DNA from: VBAS01 sp035318985
Lineage (GTDB): Bacteria > Bacteroidota > Bacteroidia > Chitinophagales > Chitinophagaceae
Direction of reading: 5' to 3'
NCBI GenBank assembly: GCA_035318985.1
Contig: DATHDP010000142.1
Span: 1 to 64,000 of the forward strand
DNA: 64,000 nucleotides
This document shows, piece after piece, positions 7,941-16,502 of this stretch; the first letter of the stretch is position 1; each line of letters begins with the position of its first letter. The translations under genes and the position numbers were made by a program. The notes under the pieces are model-generated. The model was not told where the DNA came from and ran no database searches. It saw only the letters and a program-made list of their open reading frames with translations.

Positions 7941-8314
7941 TAAATAAGAGCTTTTAGAATAAATTTTCGCTGCATAGAGTAACAAATATGATACCAATAA
8001 TGAATTATGATTTTATTTTATTCAAAGAATTTTTTTTGAATTCGGATGTCTTTATCGGCGAGAAAATCATAAACAGTTTTTGATGATCATTTCTTATTTC
8101 CTATTGACAAAAGTATAACCCGTTATTATCAATTACAATTGTAAATATGCCTGCTATTTTATCTGTTTAAAACTTTATTAAAGGTGAAAACTTTCATCAA
8201 TAAACTACGTCAGTTGAGTGTAAAAAAAGAGAGTCTAGGAATGTTGATTTACTACCAGCAATGCTGTTTTTACAAGACAAAAGCTGGTTTTTTCCATGCA
8301 CAAATCACTTCGGT

Positions 8315-8322
8315 TACCTTTG
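8315..8322 (+). promoter_or_regulatory. -7 box (tacctttg) that fixes the glycosyltransferase start
   Basis: Exact TAnnTTTG match six bases before the ATG at 8329. Because it lies downstream of the alternative ATG at 8296, it argues that the shorter start is used. Confidence 0.5.
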
Positions 8323-8328
8323 TTTCTT

Positions 8329-9384
8329 ATGAATATTGCCGTTTATTCACCGGTTTCGAAAGATATCAACGGGGCCGGTTTTATTGTTGAAACATTCTTT
8401 TTGTTGGCTAAGCAGCATCCTGAAAACAGATTTATTATAATAACTGATCAAAAACCAACAGAACAATTTTCATTTCATTCAAATATTGAAACCATTTTGG
8501 TAAGGCCTCTCTCTGAAAATGCTATATTAAGAAAGATATGGTGGGATATAAAATTACCGGCGATATTAAAAAAAGTAAAAGCAGATCTGTTTCTTTCATT
8601 TCATAATGCCTGCTCATTAACTGCTGTTATTCCTCAATTATTGATAATTCAAGACCTGGAAAGAGCAAGAAAGGCTCATATTAAAAAAGTTAAATTATTG
8701 GTTGTATCATGTGGGTCGATGAAAAAGAAGCTAATTGAAAAATTTGAAATAGGAGAAGAAAAAATAGCCGTCATATATCCGCCAGCAAATAAGATGTATG
8801 AACCAGCTAATGAACAAGAAAAAGAAGCCGTAAAAAATAAATACAGTGAAGACAAAGAATTTTTTTTATCCAACGGTATATTTCCAGAACAAAAAAACTT
8901 TATAGATCTTTTAAAATCTTTTTCTCATTTTAAAAAAAGACAGCAAAGCAGTTTCAAATTATTAGTAATTGCCTCATCCAATTCATTTTTTCAAAAAAGC
9001 CTTGAGGGCTATAAATACAGGAACGATGTAAAAGTTATTGATATAAAAGATAAACAAGAAGAAGCATTGATCACTGCTTCAGCGTATGCCGTAGTTCTTC
9101 CATTTAATACAAATGAAGACATGATAGCAGGATTAAATGCTACCCGATCGGGTGTACCGGTGATCGCAGTAAAAAATTCAAAAATTAATGAAGCGTTTGG
9201 AGATGCCGCCTCATATTCTGAAACCAAAGCAACAAAAGATGTTGGAGAAAAAATGATGCAGGTCTACACAGATGAAAACTATCGTACCCGGTTAATTGAA
9301 AAAGGAAAACATGTTGCCGGAAACTATACAAGTGAAAAAACCGCCGAACTGCTATGGCAATCTATTATAAAGGCGTTAGAGTGA
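8329..9384 (+). CDS. Glycosyltransferase, group 1 (GT4-like)
   Basis: Predicted cytoplasmic GT-B glycosyltransferase of 351 residues. The N-terminus (MNIAVYSPVSKDINGAG) fits the first strand and Gly-rich donor-domain loop. The C-terminal half contains NGIFPEQKNFIDLLKSF, the usual linker and second Rossmann start, and a late segment LPFNTNEDMIAGLNATRSGVPVIAVKNS, which matches the GT4 nucleotide-sugar site (compare PSxxEGFGLPxLEAMACGxPV) but lacks the usual paired Glu residues. The longer start at 8296 would add 11 residues, but a -7 box lies between the two starts. The donor and acceptor are unknown; no polysaccharide cluster surrounds it. Confidence 0.7.
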   Translation: MNIAVYSPVSKDINGAGFIVETFFLLAKQHPENRFIIITDQKPTEQFSFHSNIETILVRPLSENAILRKIWWDIKLPAILKKVKADLFLSFHNACSLTAVIPQLLIIQDLERARKAHIKKVKLLVVSCGSMKKKLIEKFEIGEEKIAVIYPPANKMYEPANEQEKEAVKNKYSEDKEFFLSNGIFPEQKNFIDLLKSFSHFKKRQQSSFKLLVIASSNSFFQKSLEGYKYRNDVKVIDIKDKQEEALITASAYAVVLPFNTNEDMIAGLNATRSGVPVIAVKNSKINEAFGDAASYSETKATKDVGEKMMQVYTDENYRTRLIEKGKHVAGNYTSEKTAELLWQSIIKALE

Positions 9385-9422
9385 ATTGAGTTATTTTTGC
9401 CGCCAATTTATAATTGTATAAA

Positions 9423-9770
9423 ATGAAGACCTCAACAATTACAGTAGATGTTCAATTGAACGATGATAAGGTGCCCGAAGCAATTTTATGGAAAGCTTCA
9501 GACTCAACAATAGAAAATGCACAAAAAGCAAAAGCAATGATGCTGTCTTTTTGGGATGGCGCAGAAAAGACCGCATTGCGTATTGATCTTTGGACAAAAG
9601 AAATGATGATAGATGAAATGACAGATTTCTTTTATCAAACATTAATGACCATGGCCGATACTTATAATCGTGCAACTCAACATGAAGAGTTAGTTGAGGA
9701 AATGAAAAAATTCGCACATGAATTTTATCATAAGTCAAGAGAAAAACAAATGAAGGAAAATAAAGCCTAA
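9423..9770 (+). CDS. gldC: Gliding motility protein GldC
   Basis: Small soluble protein of 115 residues resembling GldC, which improves gliding in Flavobacterium although it is not strictly essential. Recognisable stretches are STITVDVQLNDDKVPEAILWKA at the start and a helical second half (KALRIDLWTKEMMIDEMTDFF-like core, then MADTYNRAT). The ATG at 9423 is chosen over a ttg three codons earlier. Together with gldH at 40.4 kb it indicates gliding or type IX secretion ancestry, though the main gldKLMN genes are not in this window. A yqeY-like gene follows after 22 bases and may share the transcript. Confidence 0.85.
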   Translation: MKTSTITVDVQLNDDKVPEAILWKASDSTIENAQKAKAMMLSFWDGAEKTALRIDLWTKEMMIDEMTDFFYQTLMTMADTYNRATQHEELVEEMKKFAHEFYHKSREKQMKENKA

Positions 9771-9792
9771 TCTCAAACACAAACTAAAAAGC

Positions 9793-10245
9793 ATGAGTCT
9801 CGAACAAAAAATAATGGGGGATCTTAAAACTGCGATGCTTGCAAAAGATGAAAAAGCATTGCGCAGTCTCAGGGCTATCAAAGCGGCTATCTTATTAGCA
9901 AAAACATCTGAAGGTTCCGGTGGTGAATTAAAAGAGGATGATGAAGTAAAGCTGTTGCAAAAATTAGTAAAGCAACGTAAGGATTCACTTGAAATTTTCC
10001 AGCAACAAAATCGCACTGATCTTGCACAAAAAGAACAGGAAGAGATTGAAATAATTGAAAAGTTTTTACCAAAACAGCTTTCTGCTGATGAAATAAAAGC
10101 AGAATTATCTGTCATCATCAATGAAGTGGGTGCAACATCTCCGGCAGATATGGGAAAAGTAATGGGTGCTGCGACAAAAAAACTTGCAGGCAAAGCAGAT
10201 GGTAAAACGATATCTGCATTGGTAAAAGAGATGCTTACGAAATAG
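9793..10245 (+). CDS. GatB/YqeY domain protein
   Basis: Soluble, helical protein of 150 residues of the YqeY family, related to the tail domain of the amidotransferase subunit GatB and presumed to act on tRNA-linked processes, though its exact role is unproven. Typical features are ALRSLRAIKAAILLAKTSEG near the start, EIEIIEKFLPKQLSADEIK in the middle and DMGKVMGAATKKLAGKADGKTISALVKEML at the end. Full length. It follows gldC closely and precedes a small membrane protein gene by 14 bases. Confidence 0.88.
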   Translation: MSLEQKIMGDLKTAMLAKDEKALRSLRAIKAAILLAKTSEGSGGELKEDDEVKLLQKLVKQRKDSLEIFQQQNRTDLAQKEQEEIEIIEKFLPKQLSADEIKAELSVIINEVGATSPADMGKVMGAATKKLAGKADGKTISALVKEMLTK

Positions 10246-10259
10246 TAAATCTCGAGTGA

Positions 10260-10505
10260 ATGGCTTCAAATAATGAAAAACACGAGAATACTAGTCTTGA
10301 ATATGGTTTTTTAATTTTTGGGATAGGCCTGACTGTTTTTTCAGTCATTTACACTATTAGCGATGGAATCTCTTTTTTGTTTTTCGTAAAACCTAGAGGA
10401 ACAAGATTAACAGGTATTCCGGGTATTTTTATTTTAATAACTGGGTTTATTATGGTTTATTTTTCTCTCCGGAAAATTTTTTTGTCAAAGAAAAAAAATA
10501 AATGA
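10260..10505 (+). CDS. Small two-helix membrane protein, unknown
   Basis: I do not recognise this 81-residue protein. It has two hydrophobic segments (about residues 15-43 and 52-68) and a strongly basic tail (FLSKKKNK), so the C-terminus should face the cytoplasm. Its stop codon overlaps the start of cvpA in an ATGA arrangement, and it begins 14 bases after yqeY, which supports it being a translated member of this operon rather than a chance frame. Confidence 0.6.
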   Translation: MASNNEKHENTSLEYGFLIFGIGLTVFSVIYTISDGISFLFFVKPRGTRLTGIPGIFILITGFIMVYFSLRKIFLSKKKNK

Positions 10506-11047
10506 TCCTTGATATAATTGTTGCTGTGATCTTAATTGTTGCTGTTATCAAAGGATACCGGCAAGGATTGATCGTTGCGCTTTTTTCTTTCGTGGCATTT
10601 GCTATCGGTCTCGCTGCAGCCATAAAGCTTTCAGTTGTTGCAGCAGACTATATAGGCAAGGCGGTAAAAATTTCAGATAAATGGTTGCCAATAGTTTCTT
10701 TTTCTGTTGTTTTTTTAATAGTTGTGTTGTTGGTAAGATTGGGTGCAAAATTTATTCAAAAGACAGTTGAGTTTGCAATGCTAGGATGGGCAAACAAGAT
10801 CGGCGGGATTTTACTATATGTTGGCCTATACATTTTAATTTTCAGTGTACTGCTTTTTTATGCGGATCAAATGAATTTTATAAAGCCAGAAACAAAAAGA
10901 GAATCTGTTACTTATTCCCATATTCAGCCTTGGGGACCGAAATTGATGGATGGATTGGGAAAAATTATTCCAGTTTTTAAAGGGATGTTCCAGGACCTTG
11001 AAGATTTTTTTGATAACGTTTCAAAAGAAGTACCACCGGCCAATTAA
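10502..11047 (+). CDS. CvpA family membrane protein
   Basis: Inner-membrane protein of 181 residues with four hydrophobic segments. It begins ILDIIVAVILIVAVIKGYRQGLIVALFSF, the CvpA/colicin V production hallmark with the Lys-Gly-x-x-x-Gly turn after helix 1. Family members are linked to colicin V secretion, purF expression and stress tolerance; the molecular function is unclear. Its ATG shares four bases with the stop of the preceding small membrane protein, so translation is likely coupled. The C-terminal roughly 50 residues are soluble. Confidence 0.85.
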   Translation: MILDIIVAVILIVAVIKGYRQGLIVALFSFVAFAIGLAAAIKLSVVAADYIGKAVKISDKWLPIVSFSVVFLIVVLLVRLGAKFIQKTVEFAMLGWANKIGGILLYVGLYILIFSVLLFYADQMNFIKPETKRESVTYSHIQPWGPKLMDGLGKIIPVFKGMFQDLEDFFDNVSKEVPPAN

Positions 11048-11128
11048 TTTTTGAATCGTGGCATTCAATTAACCCTGAACTTTGCAGTAAATCATCTATT
11101 TTAGCAAAAATTAATTGCTGGGAATATT

Positions 11129-11905
11129 ATGCCCTACGAGGTGAAAAATAAGGATAAGTTTAAGTTTGTTGAAGAAGGTGAGGGAGAGCCCCTTGTACTT
11201 CTTCACGGTCTTTTTGGAGCTCTTAGTAACTTCGAAACTCTTATTGAGTATTTCCGTCAGCATTATAAAGTTATTGTTCCTATTCTTCCATTATTTGAGC
11301 TAGATATTCTTCATTCAACAGTTGGTGGTATTGCTAAGTTTGTGCATCGATTTTTAGAATCGAGAGATTTGCAAAATGTGCATTTACTTGGTAACTCTCT
11401 TGGAGGTCATGTTGCCCTGATTCATGTACTAAAACATCCCGAAAGGATCAAATCATTGACTTTAACTGGCAGTTCTGGATTATTTGAAAATGGAATGGGG
11501 GATAGTTACCCCAAGAGAGGCGACTATGAATACATAAAAAACAAAACTGAGCTGACTTTTTATGATCCTAAAACTGCCACAAAAGAATTAGTGGATGAAG
11601 TATACGGTATCATAAATAACAGGATAAAAGCGATCAAAATAATTTCACTTGCAAAGAGCGCCATTAGAAATAATCTTGGGGAAGAACTCAATCAAATCAA
11701 ACAACCTACGTTATTAATATGGGGAAATAATGACAACATTACCCCGCCTTTTGTAGCCCGTGAGTTCAATAAGTTGATACCCAATAGTGAATTGCATTTT
11801 GTAGATAAATGCGGGCATGCTCCAATGATGGAGGTGCCGGATGAATTCAATATCATCTTGCATAAATTTTTAAAAAAACTCAACGAGCCTGCAACAGTAG
11901 CATAG
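11129..11905 (+). CDS. Alpha/beta hydrolase
   Basis: Cytoplasmic alpha/beta-hydrolase-fold enzyme of 258 residues. The oxyanion motif LLHGLFGA lies at 24-31, the nucleophile elbow GNSLGG at 88-93 with Ser90, a likely acid Asp in IWGNNDNITPP, and the catalytic His in DKCGHAPMMEVP near residue 234. The substrate is unknown; the fold covers esterases, lipases and C-C hydrolases. A CBS-domain gene follows after 16 bases, and this pair precedes the envelope cluster. Confidence 0.85.
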   Translation: MPYEVKNKDKFKFVEEGEGEPLVLLHGLFGALSNFETLIEYFRQHYKVIVPILPLFELDILHSTVGGIAKFVHRFLESRDLQNVHLLGNSLGGHVALIHVLKHPERIKSLTLTGSSGLFENGMGDSYPKRGDYEYIKNKTELTFYDPKTATKELVDEVYGIINNRIKAIKIISLAKSAIRNNLGEELNQIKQPTLLIWGNNDNITPPFVAREFNKLIPNSELHFVDKCGHAPMMEVPDEFNIILHKFLKKLNEPATVA

Positions 11906-11921
11906 GAGTTGCTGTCTCTAA

Positions 11922-12602
11922 ATGAAAAGCCACTTATTCATGTTAACCCGTGAACTCATATCTCCATCTTTACCTGTTCTTCATTTGCATGATAAAATTT
12001 TTAATTCGTTGCAGATGATGAATGATTGTCATGTTTCTCACCTGGCAGTAGATGACGATGGAAAATACGTAGGGTTAGTGAATGAAGAAAGCTTAATGCA
12101 AGCCACTGATGACACTGTTGAGATCAGGGAAATGAAGGAAAGCTTTCACGGATTTTTTGTAAATGAAAATGACCATTTTCTAAAAGCATTACAACTTGCT
12201 GTGGAAAACAGGCTTAGTGTAATACCTGTGATAGACGAGAATAAAAATTTGCTTGGTGTAGTAAGTTATCGTGAATTGTTGAAACAGGCATCGGAATTCA
12301 TGAATGTGAAAGATCCTGGCGGGTTAATTGTATTAGAATTGGAGACGAATAGTTATTCTTTTAGTGAAATAAGCCGGCTTGTGGAAACAAATGACGCCCA
12401 GATCACACAATTGAATACTTATACAAATCCGCAAACAGGTTTAATGCAGGTTACAATAAAGATCAATAAAACTGAAATATCAGATATTGTCGCTACTTTT
12501 CAACGCTATGAGTATAATGTGAAATATTATTTTGGTGAAGAATTGTATGAGAATGAATTGAGGAGTAATTATGATAACCTGATGAATTATCTCAAACTCT
12601 GA
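11922..12602 (+). CDS. Tandem CBS-domain protein
   Basis: Soluble protein of 226 residues with two CBS repeats (about residues 12-60 and 75-125; VSHLAVDDDGKYVGLVNEESL and LSVIPVIDENKNLLGVVSYREL). The C-terminal part (GGLIVLELETNSYSFSEISRLVE, then LMQVTIKINKTE) resembles an ACT-like fold. Such proteins sense adenine nucleotides. The start may instead be the ATG six codons later at 11940. It lies just upstream of the surface-antigen, nadK and uppS run, so a link to envelope growth or NAD status is possible but unproven. Confidence 0.8.
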   Translation: MKSHLFMLTRELISPSLPVLHLHDKIFNSLQMMNDCHVSHLAVDDDGKYVGLVNEESLMQATDDTVEIREMKESFHGFFVNENDHFLKALQLAVENRLSVIPVIDENKNLLGVVSYRELLKQASEFMNVKDPGGLIVLELETNSYSFSEISRLVETNDAQITQLNTYTNPQTGLMQVTIKINKTEISDIVATFQRYEYNVKYYFGEELYENELRSNYDNLMNYLKL

Positions 12603-12672
12603 TGATTCTTTCTCTTCTCTTTAAGCCTCAAAATCTCTTATCTTACAAAAATTGGTTTTATACAGTAGAGTT

Positions 12673-14124
12673 ATGCAGCGGATGGCGAAAATTTCAGTAA
12701 TCATTTTTATCACAGTTATGTCTGCGGGTTTTGTTAATGCACAACCCGGCGTGCCAAAAATATCTATTGCAGATTCCATCAAGCTTTATTCTCAGCAACC
12801 AGGTTCAGCAAATTTGTTTACTATCAGGGAAATTGCTATTTCCGGAAATAAGAAAACAAAGGAATCAGTTATTCTTCGGGAGCTTCCTTTTAAATCAGGC
12901 GAAATTTATAACCTTTCAGACCTTGTAAAAGAATTTGAAATAGGAAGAAAGCGATTATTAAATACTGCGTTGTTTCATGAAGTGGTGGTGGCCTTAAAAG
13001 GGTTTGAAGGTAATAATATAGATATACTTGTTGCAGTTAAAGAAAGATGGTATTTATTTCCTGTTCCTTATATAAAGTTTGTTGACAGAAATCTCAACCA
13101 ATGGATCGTGGAACAAAATGCAAAGCTTGACCGGATTAATTATGGATTAAAAGTATTATACAATAACGTCAGCGGTCGAAATGATAAATTAAATCTATAC
13201 CTGATCAATGGGTATACCAAACAAATTTCACTTAGCTATGACAGGCCATACATAGATAAGAAAATGAAATGGGGAATAAATACCGGATTCATGATTGGCA
13301 AAAACAGGGAAGTAAATTACAATACGATCTATGATAAGCAGGTATTTTTTAAAGACACTAATAACTTTGTTCGTTCTTTTACGAGGGCATATGCTGAAGC
13401 AACCTATCGTCCGGCAATAAAAACAAGACATCGCTTTGGGATCTCTTACACGTTAGAAAAAATAACTGATACTATCGTATCACTTAATCCTTCTTATTTT
13501 ACAGATGGGAGAGATAAGTTTTCTTTTCCTGAATTTTATTACCTCATGAATTATACGGATGTTGATTATAATCCTTACCCATTAAAGGGGTATATACTCG
13601 AACTATATCTTGCAAAAAGGGGGCTTAATAAAGAAACAAATATGTGGTCGTTGAGTGCAAAAGCCAGCGGGAGTTGGGAAATAGCAAAAAAACTATACTT
13701 CGGTGCGAAATTAGCCGGTGTTGTAAAAGCTCCTTTTAACCAGCCTTATTTTAATCAACGGTTATTTGGATACGGCGATTTTTTTATGCAAGGATATGAG
13801 TATTATGTGGTAGATGGAGTAGCAGGGGGATATGCAAAAGCAAGCTTAACCAGCGAGATCCTGAATTTAGGGTTTCATGTAAAAAGAAAGAAAGACGTAA
13901 TACCATATCGGATTCCATTCAAGGCCTATGCAAAAACATTTGTAAATGCCGGTTATGCATATCATCCCACTCCGGAAACAAACACACTTAATAATCGCAT
14001 GCTTTATTCATGGGGTGTTGGTATCGATATTCTCACACACTATGATTTTACTTTAAAGTTTGAATGGAGTTTCAATGTGTTAGGGGAAAACGGTTTATAT
14101 TTACATAGAAAGACCATTTTCTGA
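12673..14124 (+). CDS. POTRA/BamA-like outer-membrane protein
   Basis: Exported protein of 483 residues. A signal peptide covers residues 1-24 (ends in GFVNAQ). It is followed by a POTRA-like region (FTIREIAISGNKKTKESVILRELPFKSG) and then a region of alternating beta strands consistent with an Omp85/D15-type barrel. It is shorter than BamA, which is encoded 3.4 kb downstream, and appears to have only one or two POTRA units. It may help insert proteins or lipid into the outer membrane. The ATG at 12673 is preferred over a frame opening at 12652 because it puts the signal peptide at the N-terminus. nadK follows after 12 bases. Confidence 0.75.
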   Translation: MQRMAKISVIIFITVMSAGFVNAQPGVPKISIADSIKLYSQQPGSANLFTIREIAISGNKKTKESVILRELPFKSGEIYNLSDLVKEFEIGRKRLLNTALFHEVVVALKGFEGNNIDILVAVKERWYLFPVPYIKFVDRNLNQWIVEQNAKLDRINYGLKVLYNNVSGRNDKLNLYLINGYTKQISLSYDRPYIDKKMKWGINTGFMIGKNREVNYNTIYDKQVFFKDTNNFVRSFTRAYAEATYRPAIKTRHRFGISYTLEKITDTIVSLNPSYFTDGRDKFSFPEFYYLMNYTDVDYNPYPLKGYILELYLAKRGLNKETNMWSLSAKASGSWEIAKKLYFGAKLAGVVKAPFNQPYFNQRLFGYGDFFMQGYEYYVVDGVAGGYAKASLTSEILNLGFHVKRKKDVIPYRIPFKAYAKTFVNAGYAYHPTPETNTLNNRMLYSWGVGIDILTHYDFTLKFEWSFNVLGENGLYLHRKTIF

Positions 14125-14136
14125 TTCTCCACATTT

Positions 14137-15015
14137 ATGAAGATTGCTATTTACAGCAGGTTATTAGAAGAAGATAAGCGAAGTGATGTTCAGTTTTTTT
14201 TTGATGAATTAGCCCGTCAAAAAATTGCAGCTGCAGTTTTTCTACCTTTTTATGAAGAAATAAAAGACCGGATCAATCTTCCGGCAGACACATCAACTTT
14301 TTACTTATCCGATGATCTTACAAATGATATAGAATTTGTGATCAGTCTTGGGGGCGATGGTACTTTACTTGATACTGTTGGCTTAGTAAGAGATAAGGGA
14401 ATACCCATCATGGGTATAAATTTTGGAAGACTTGGCTTCCTGGCAAGTATCGGACGTGAACAATTAGCAGATGCTGTGAAAGCATTAAAGAAGCAAACGT
14501 ATGTGATCGATAAAAGAACAATGATCCATCTTAATGCCAGTATCTCTATGTTTGGTAACGTGCCTTTTGCATTAAATGAATTTTCAATTCATAAGAGAGA
14601 CACGGCTCCCATGATAAAGATTCACACATATCTTAACGGAGAATTTTTAAATACATATTGGGCTGACGGATTAATTGTTTCCACCCCGACTGGTTCCACC
14701 GGTTATTCTTTAAGCTGCAATGGTCCTATCATGTTTCCGGAGGCCGGAAGCTTTTTAATTACTCCAGTAGCACCGCATAACTTAAATGTAAGACCGATCG
14801 TTGTACCTGACGATAACATCATTTCATTTGAAATAGAAAGCCGGACAGACCAGATAATTTGTGCACTTGACAGTCGCCGGGAAATAGTAAGTAAAAATGT
14901 ACAGCTGGCTGTTAAGAAAGAAGGATTTTTACTTAACCTGCTTCGACTTACTGAAAATAATTTCCTTCAAACACTGCATAATAAACTGACCTGGGGTCTT
15001 GATAAACGCAATTAA
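14137..15015 (+). CDS. nadK: NAD kinase
   Basis: Phosphorylates NAD to NADP in the cytoplasm using ATP or polyphosphate. 292 residues, full length. The GGDGTLLD motif with the catalytic Asp is at 72-79, followed by NFGRLGFLAS. NEFSIHKRD and the second signature DGLIVSTPTGSTGYSLSCNGPI are intact. It is encoded 12 bases after a POTRA-like protein gene and before DUF6089 and uppS, an order common in Bacteroidota envelope clusters. Confidence 0.96.
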   Translation: MKIAIYSRLLEEDKRSDVQFFFDELARQKIAAAVFLPFYEEIKDRINLPADTSTFYLSDDLTNDIEFVISLGGDGTLLDTVGLVRDKGIPIMGINFGRLGFLASIGREQLADAVKALKKQTYVIDKRTMIHLNASISMFGNVPFALNEFSIHKRDTAPMIKIHTYLNGEFLNTYWADGLIVSTPTGSTGYSLSCNGPIMFPEAGSFLITPVAPHNLNVRPIVVPDDNIISFEIESRTDQIICALDSRREIVSKNVQLAVKKEGFLLNLLRLTENNFLQTLHNKLTWGLDKRN

Positions 15016-15109
15016 AACCCATTCTCTTAACATTCCGTGAAATCATTCTGTTTCAGACAATCCGGGATAGTTTTTTTCGTTTTAAGAGACTGAATTCTTA
15101 TTTTGCAAG

Positions 15110-15961
15110 ATGTTTCGGACACTATTACTTCTGACGGTTACCAGTTTATCTTCCCTTTTTGTTTCTGCACAGCGTGAAGCTGTGATACAGGAAGGTGAAT
15201 TTGGTTTTGGTATGGGTGCAGCTCATTACTTCGGCGACTTAAATACAAGAGCTCATGTAAACAGACCCAAGATCGCCGCAACCGCTTTCTTCCGTAAAAA
15301 TTTTGGAAATTATATTGCCTTAAGAGTAGGTGCAAGTTTTGCACAATTGGGCTATTCTGATATTTATAATACTCACAATGATTATATGAAGGCCCGCAAC
15401 CTCAGTTTTAATTCTAATGTTTGGGAATTAGCGCTGCAGGGTGATTTTAATTTTTTCCGTTTTATGCCCGGCGAACCCGGATATAACTTCACACCTTATA
15501 TAACTTTTGGAATCGGTGTTTTCAATTATGATCCATATGCAATGCTGAGTGGTCAAAAATATTTTCTTCGTCCGCTGAATACAGAAGGACAGGGCAATGC
15601 TTTATATCCAGATCGTAAGCCTTATGGTTCGATGGCATTCTGCGTTCCTTTTGGCGCAGGTTTTAAGTATTCCATCAATGAAAACATAAATGTTGGTTTT
15701 GAACTTGTACATCGTGTAACAGGCACTGATTATCTCGATGACGTAAGCACAACTTATGTTGACCCATCTGTATTTCCACCATTGCCCGATGGTAGTCCAT
15801 CGCCGGCTTATTTGCTGCATGATCGTTCCTACGAAGTTGGAGAACCAATTGGAATAGTTGGAAGGCAACGCGGCGTTAGTACACAGAAAGATCAGTTTAT
15901 TACCGGAATTTTTTATATCTCATTCAACCTGCAAAGTTATAAATGCCCCTCCGCTAACTAA
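15110..15961 (+). CDS. DUF6089 outer-membrane beta-barrel protein
   Basis: Predicted outer-membrane barrel of 283 residues with a signal peptide ending in FVSAQ (residue 21). GEFGFGMGAAHYFGDLNTR at the start of the mature chain, alternating hydrophobic strands and an aromatic end are typical of the DUF6089 family, which in Bacteroidota sits between nadK and uppS. Function unknown; it has been seen as a companion of the Bam cluster only by position. A ttattttg box ends four bases before the ATG. A clear terminator follows at 15984. Confidence 0.8.
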   Translation: MFRTLLLLTVTSLSSLFVSAQREAVIQEGEFGFGMGAAHYFGDLNTRAHVNRPKIAATAFFRKNFGNYIALRVGASFAQLGYSDIYNTHNDYMKARNLSFNSNVWELALQGDFNFFRFMPGEPGYNFTPYITFGIGVFNYDPYAMLSGQKYFLRPLNTEGQGNALYPDRKPYGSMAFCVPFGAGFKYSINENINVGFELVHRVTGTDYLDDVSTTYVDPSVFPPLPDGSPSPAYLLHDRSYEVGEPIGIVGRQRGVSTQKDQFITGIFYISFNLQSYKCPSAN

Positions 15962-15983
15962 AGCATTAAAAATATTTCGTTTG

Positions 15984-16010
15984 AAAACTACCCGCAGGTA
16001 GTTTTTTATT
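15984..16010 (+). terminator. Rho-independent terminator after the DUF6089 gene
   Basis: Perfect 9-base-pair stem (aaaactacc with ggtagtttt) around a four-base cgca loop, followed by tttattttc. It ends the DUF6089 transcript before the GlsB-like gene. Confidence 0.85.
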
Positions 16011-16085
16011 TTCTTACCTTAATAGTGTTTAACGATTGGTATGGCATAATAAATGCCACTATTTTTTACAATTAAACTAATAACG

Positions 16086-16376
16086 ATGACACTAATTGGA
16101 TTTTTAGTTCTGCTGGCAATAGCTGCCATTTGCGGCGCAATAGGACAATCAATTGCAGGTTATGACCTGGGTGGATGTCTTGTATCAATAGTAGTGGGTT
16201 TTATCGGCGCATACCTGGGTATGTGGTTAGCCGGGAAAATGGGACTGCCAGAATTCTTTACGGTCAATATTCAAGGCAAGCCGTTTCCAATTATATGGTC
16301 AGTTATTGGCTCGGCTTTATTTACTCTCATTGTGGCATTGATTCGAAGGGCATTTCTTGGTGGGAAGAGATATTGA
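16086..16376 (+). CDS. GlsB/YeaQ/YmgE-family stress membrane protein
   Basis: Small membrane protein of 96 residues with three hydrophobic segments and Gly-rich helices (AIAAICGAIGQSIAGYDLGG, VVGFIGAYLGMWLAG). This matches the transglycosylase-associated GlsB/YeaQ family, widespread in envelope stress regulons but of unknown mechanism. An earlier ATG at 16053 would add 11 residues; I prefer 16086 because MTLIGFLVLL leads straight into the first helix. It lies as a single gene between a terminator and the uppS promoter. Confidence 0.75.
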   Translation: MTLIGFLVLLAIAAICGAIGQSIAGYDLGGCLVSIVVGFIGAYLGMWLAGKMGLPEFFTVNIQGKPFPIIWSVIGSALFTLIVALIRRAFLGGKRY

Positions 16377-16472
16377 TTCAAAATCCTACTTATTGTCATT
16401 TTAATTGGTACTGATTAGTTCCAAAGTCAATTACTTACTTTTTGAAATTCTGACTTCAACCTTTGTTTTTCT

Positions 16473-16480
16473 TAACTTTG
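16473..16480 (+). promoter_or_regulatory. -7 box (taactttg) of uppS
   Basis: Exact TAnnTTTG match 22 bases before the uppS start, giving a short normal leader. Confidence 0.5.
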
Positions 16481-16502
16481 GTCGCTAAATTTTTATCGTA
16501 AG

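Noticed and set aside
9735..10193. A 152-codon open frame antisense to the YqeY gene
   Set aside because: Its product is a Ser/Phe/Cys-rich low-complexity chain, the typical shadow of a Lys/Glu-rich gene on the other strand; the plus-strand protein is a clear family member.
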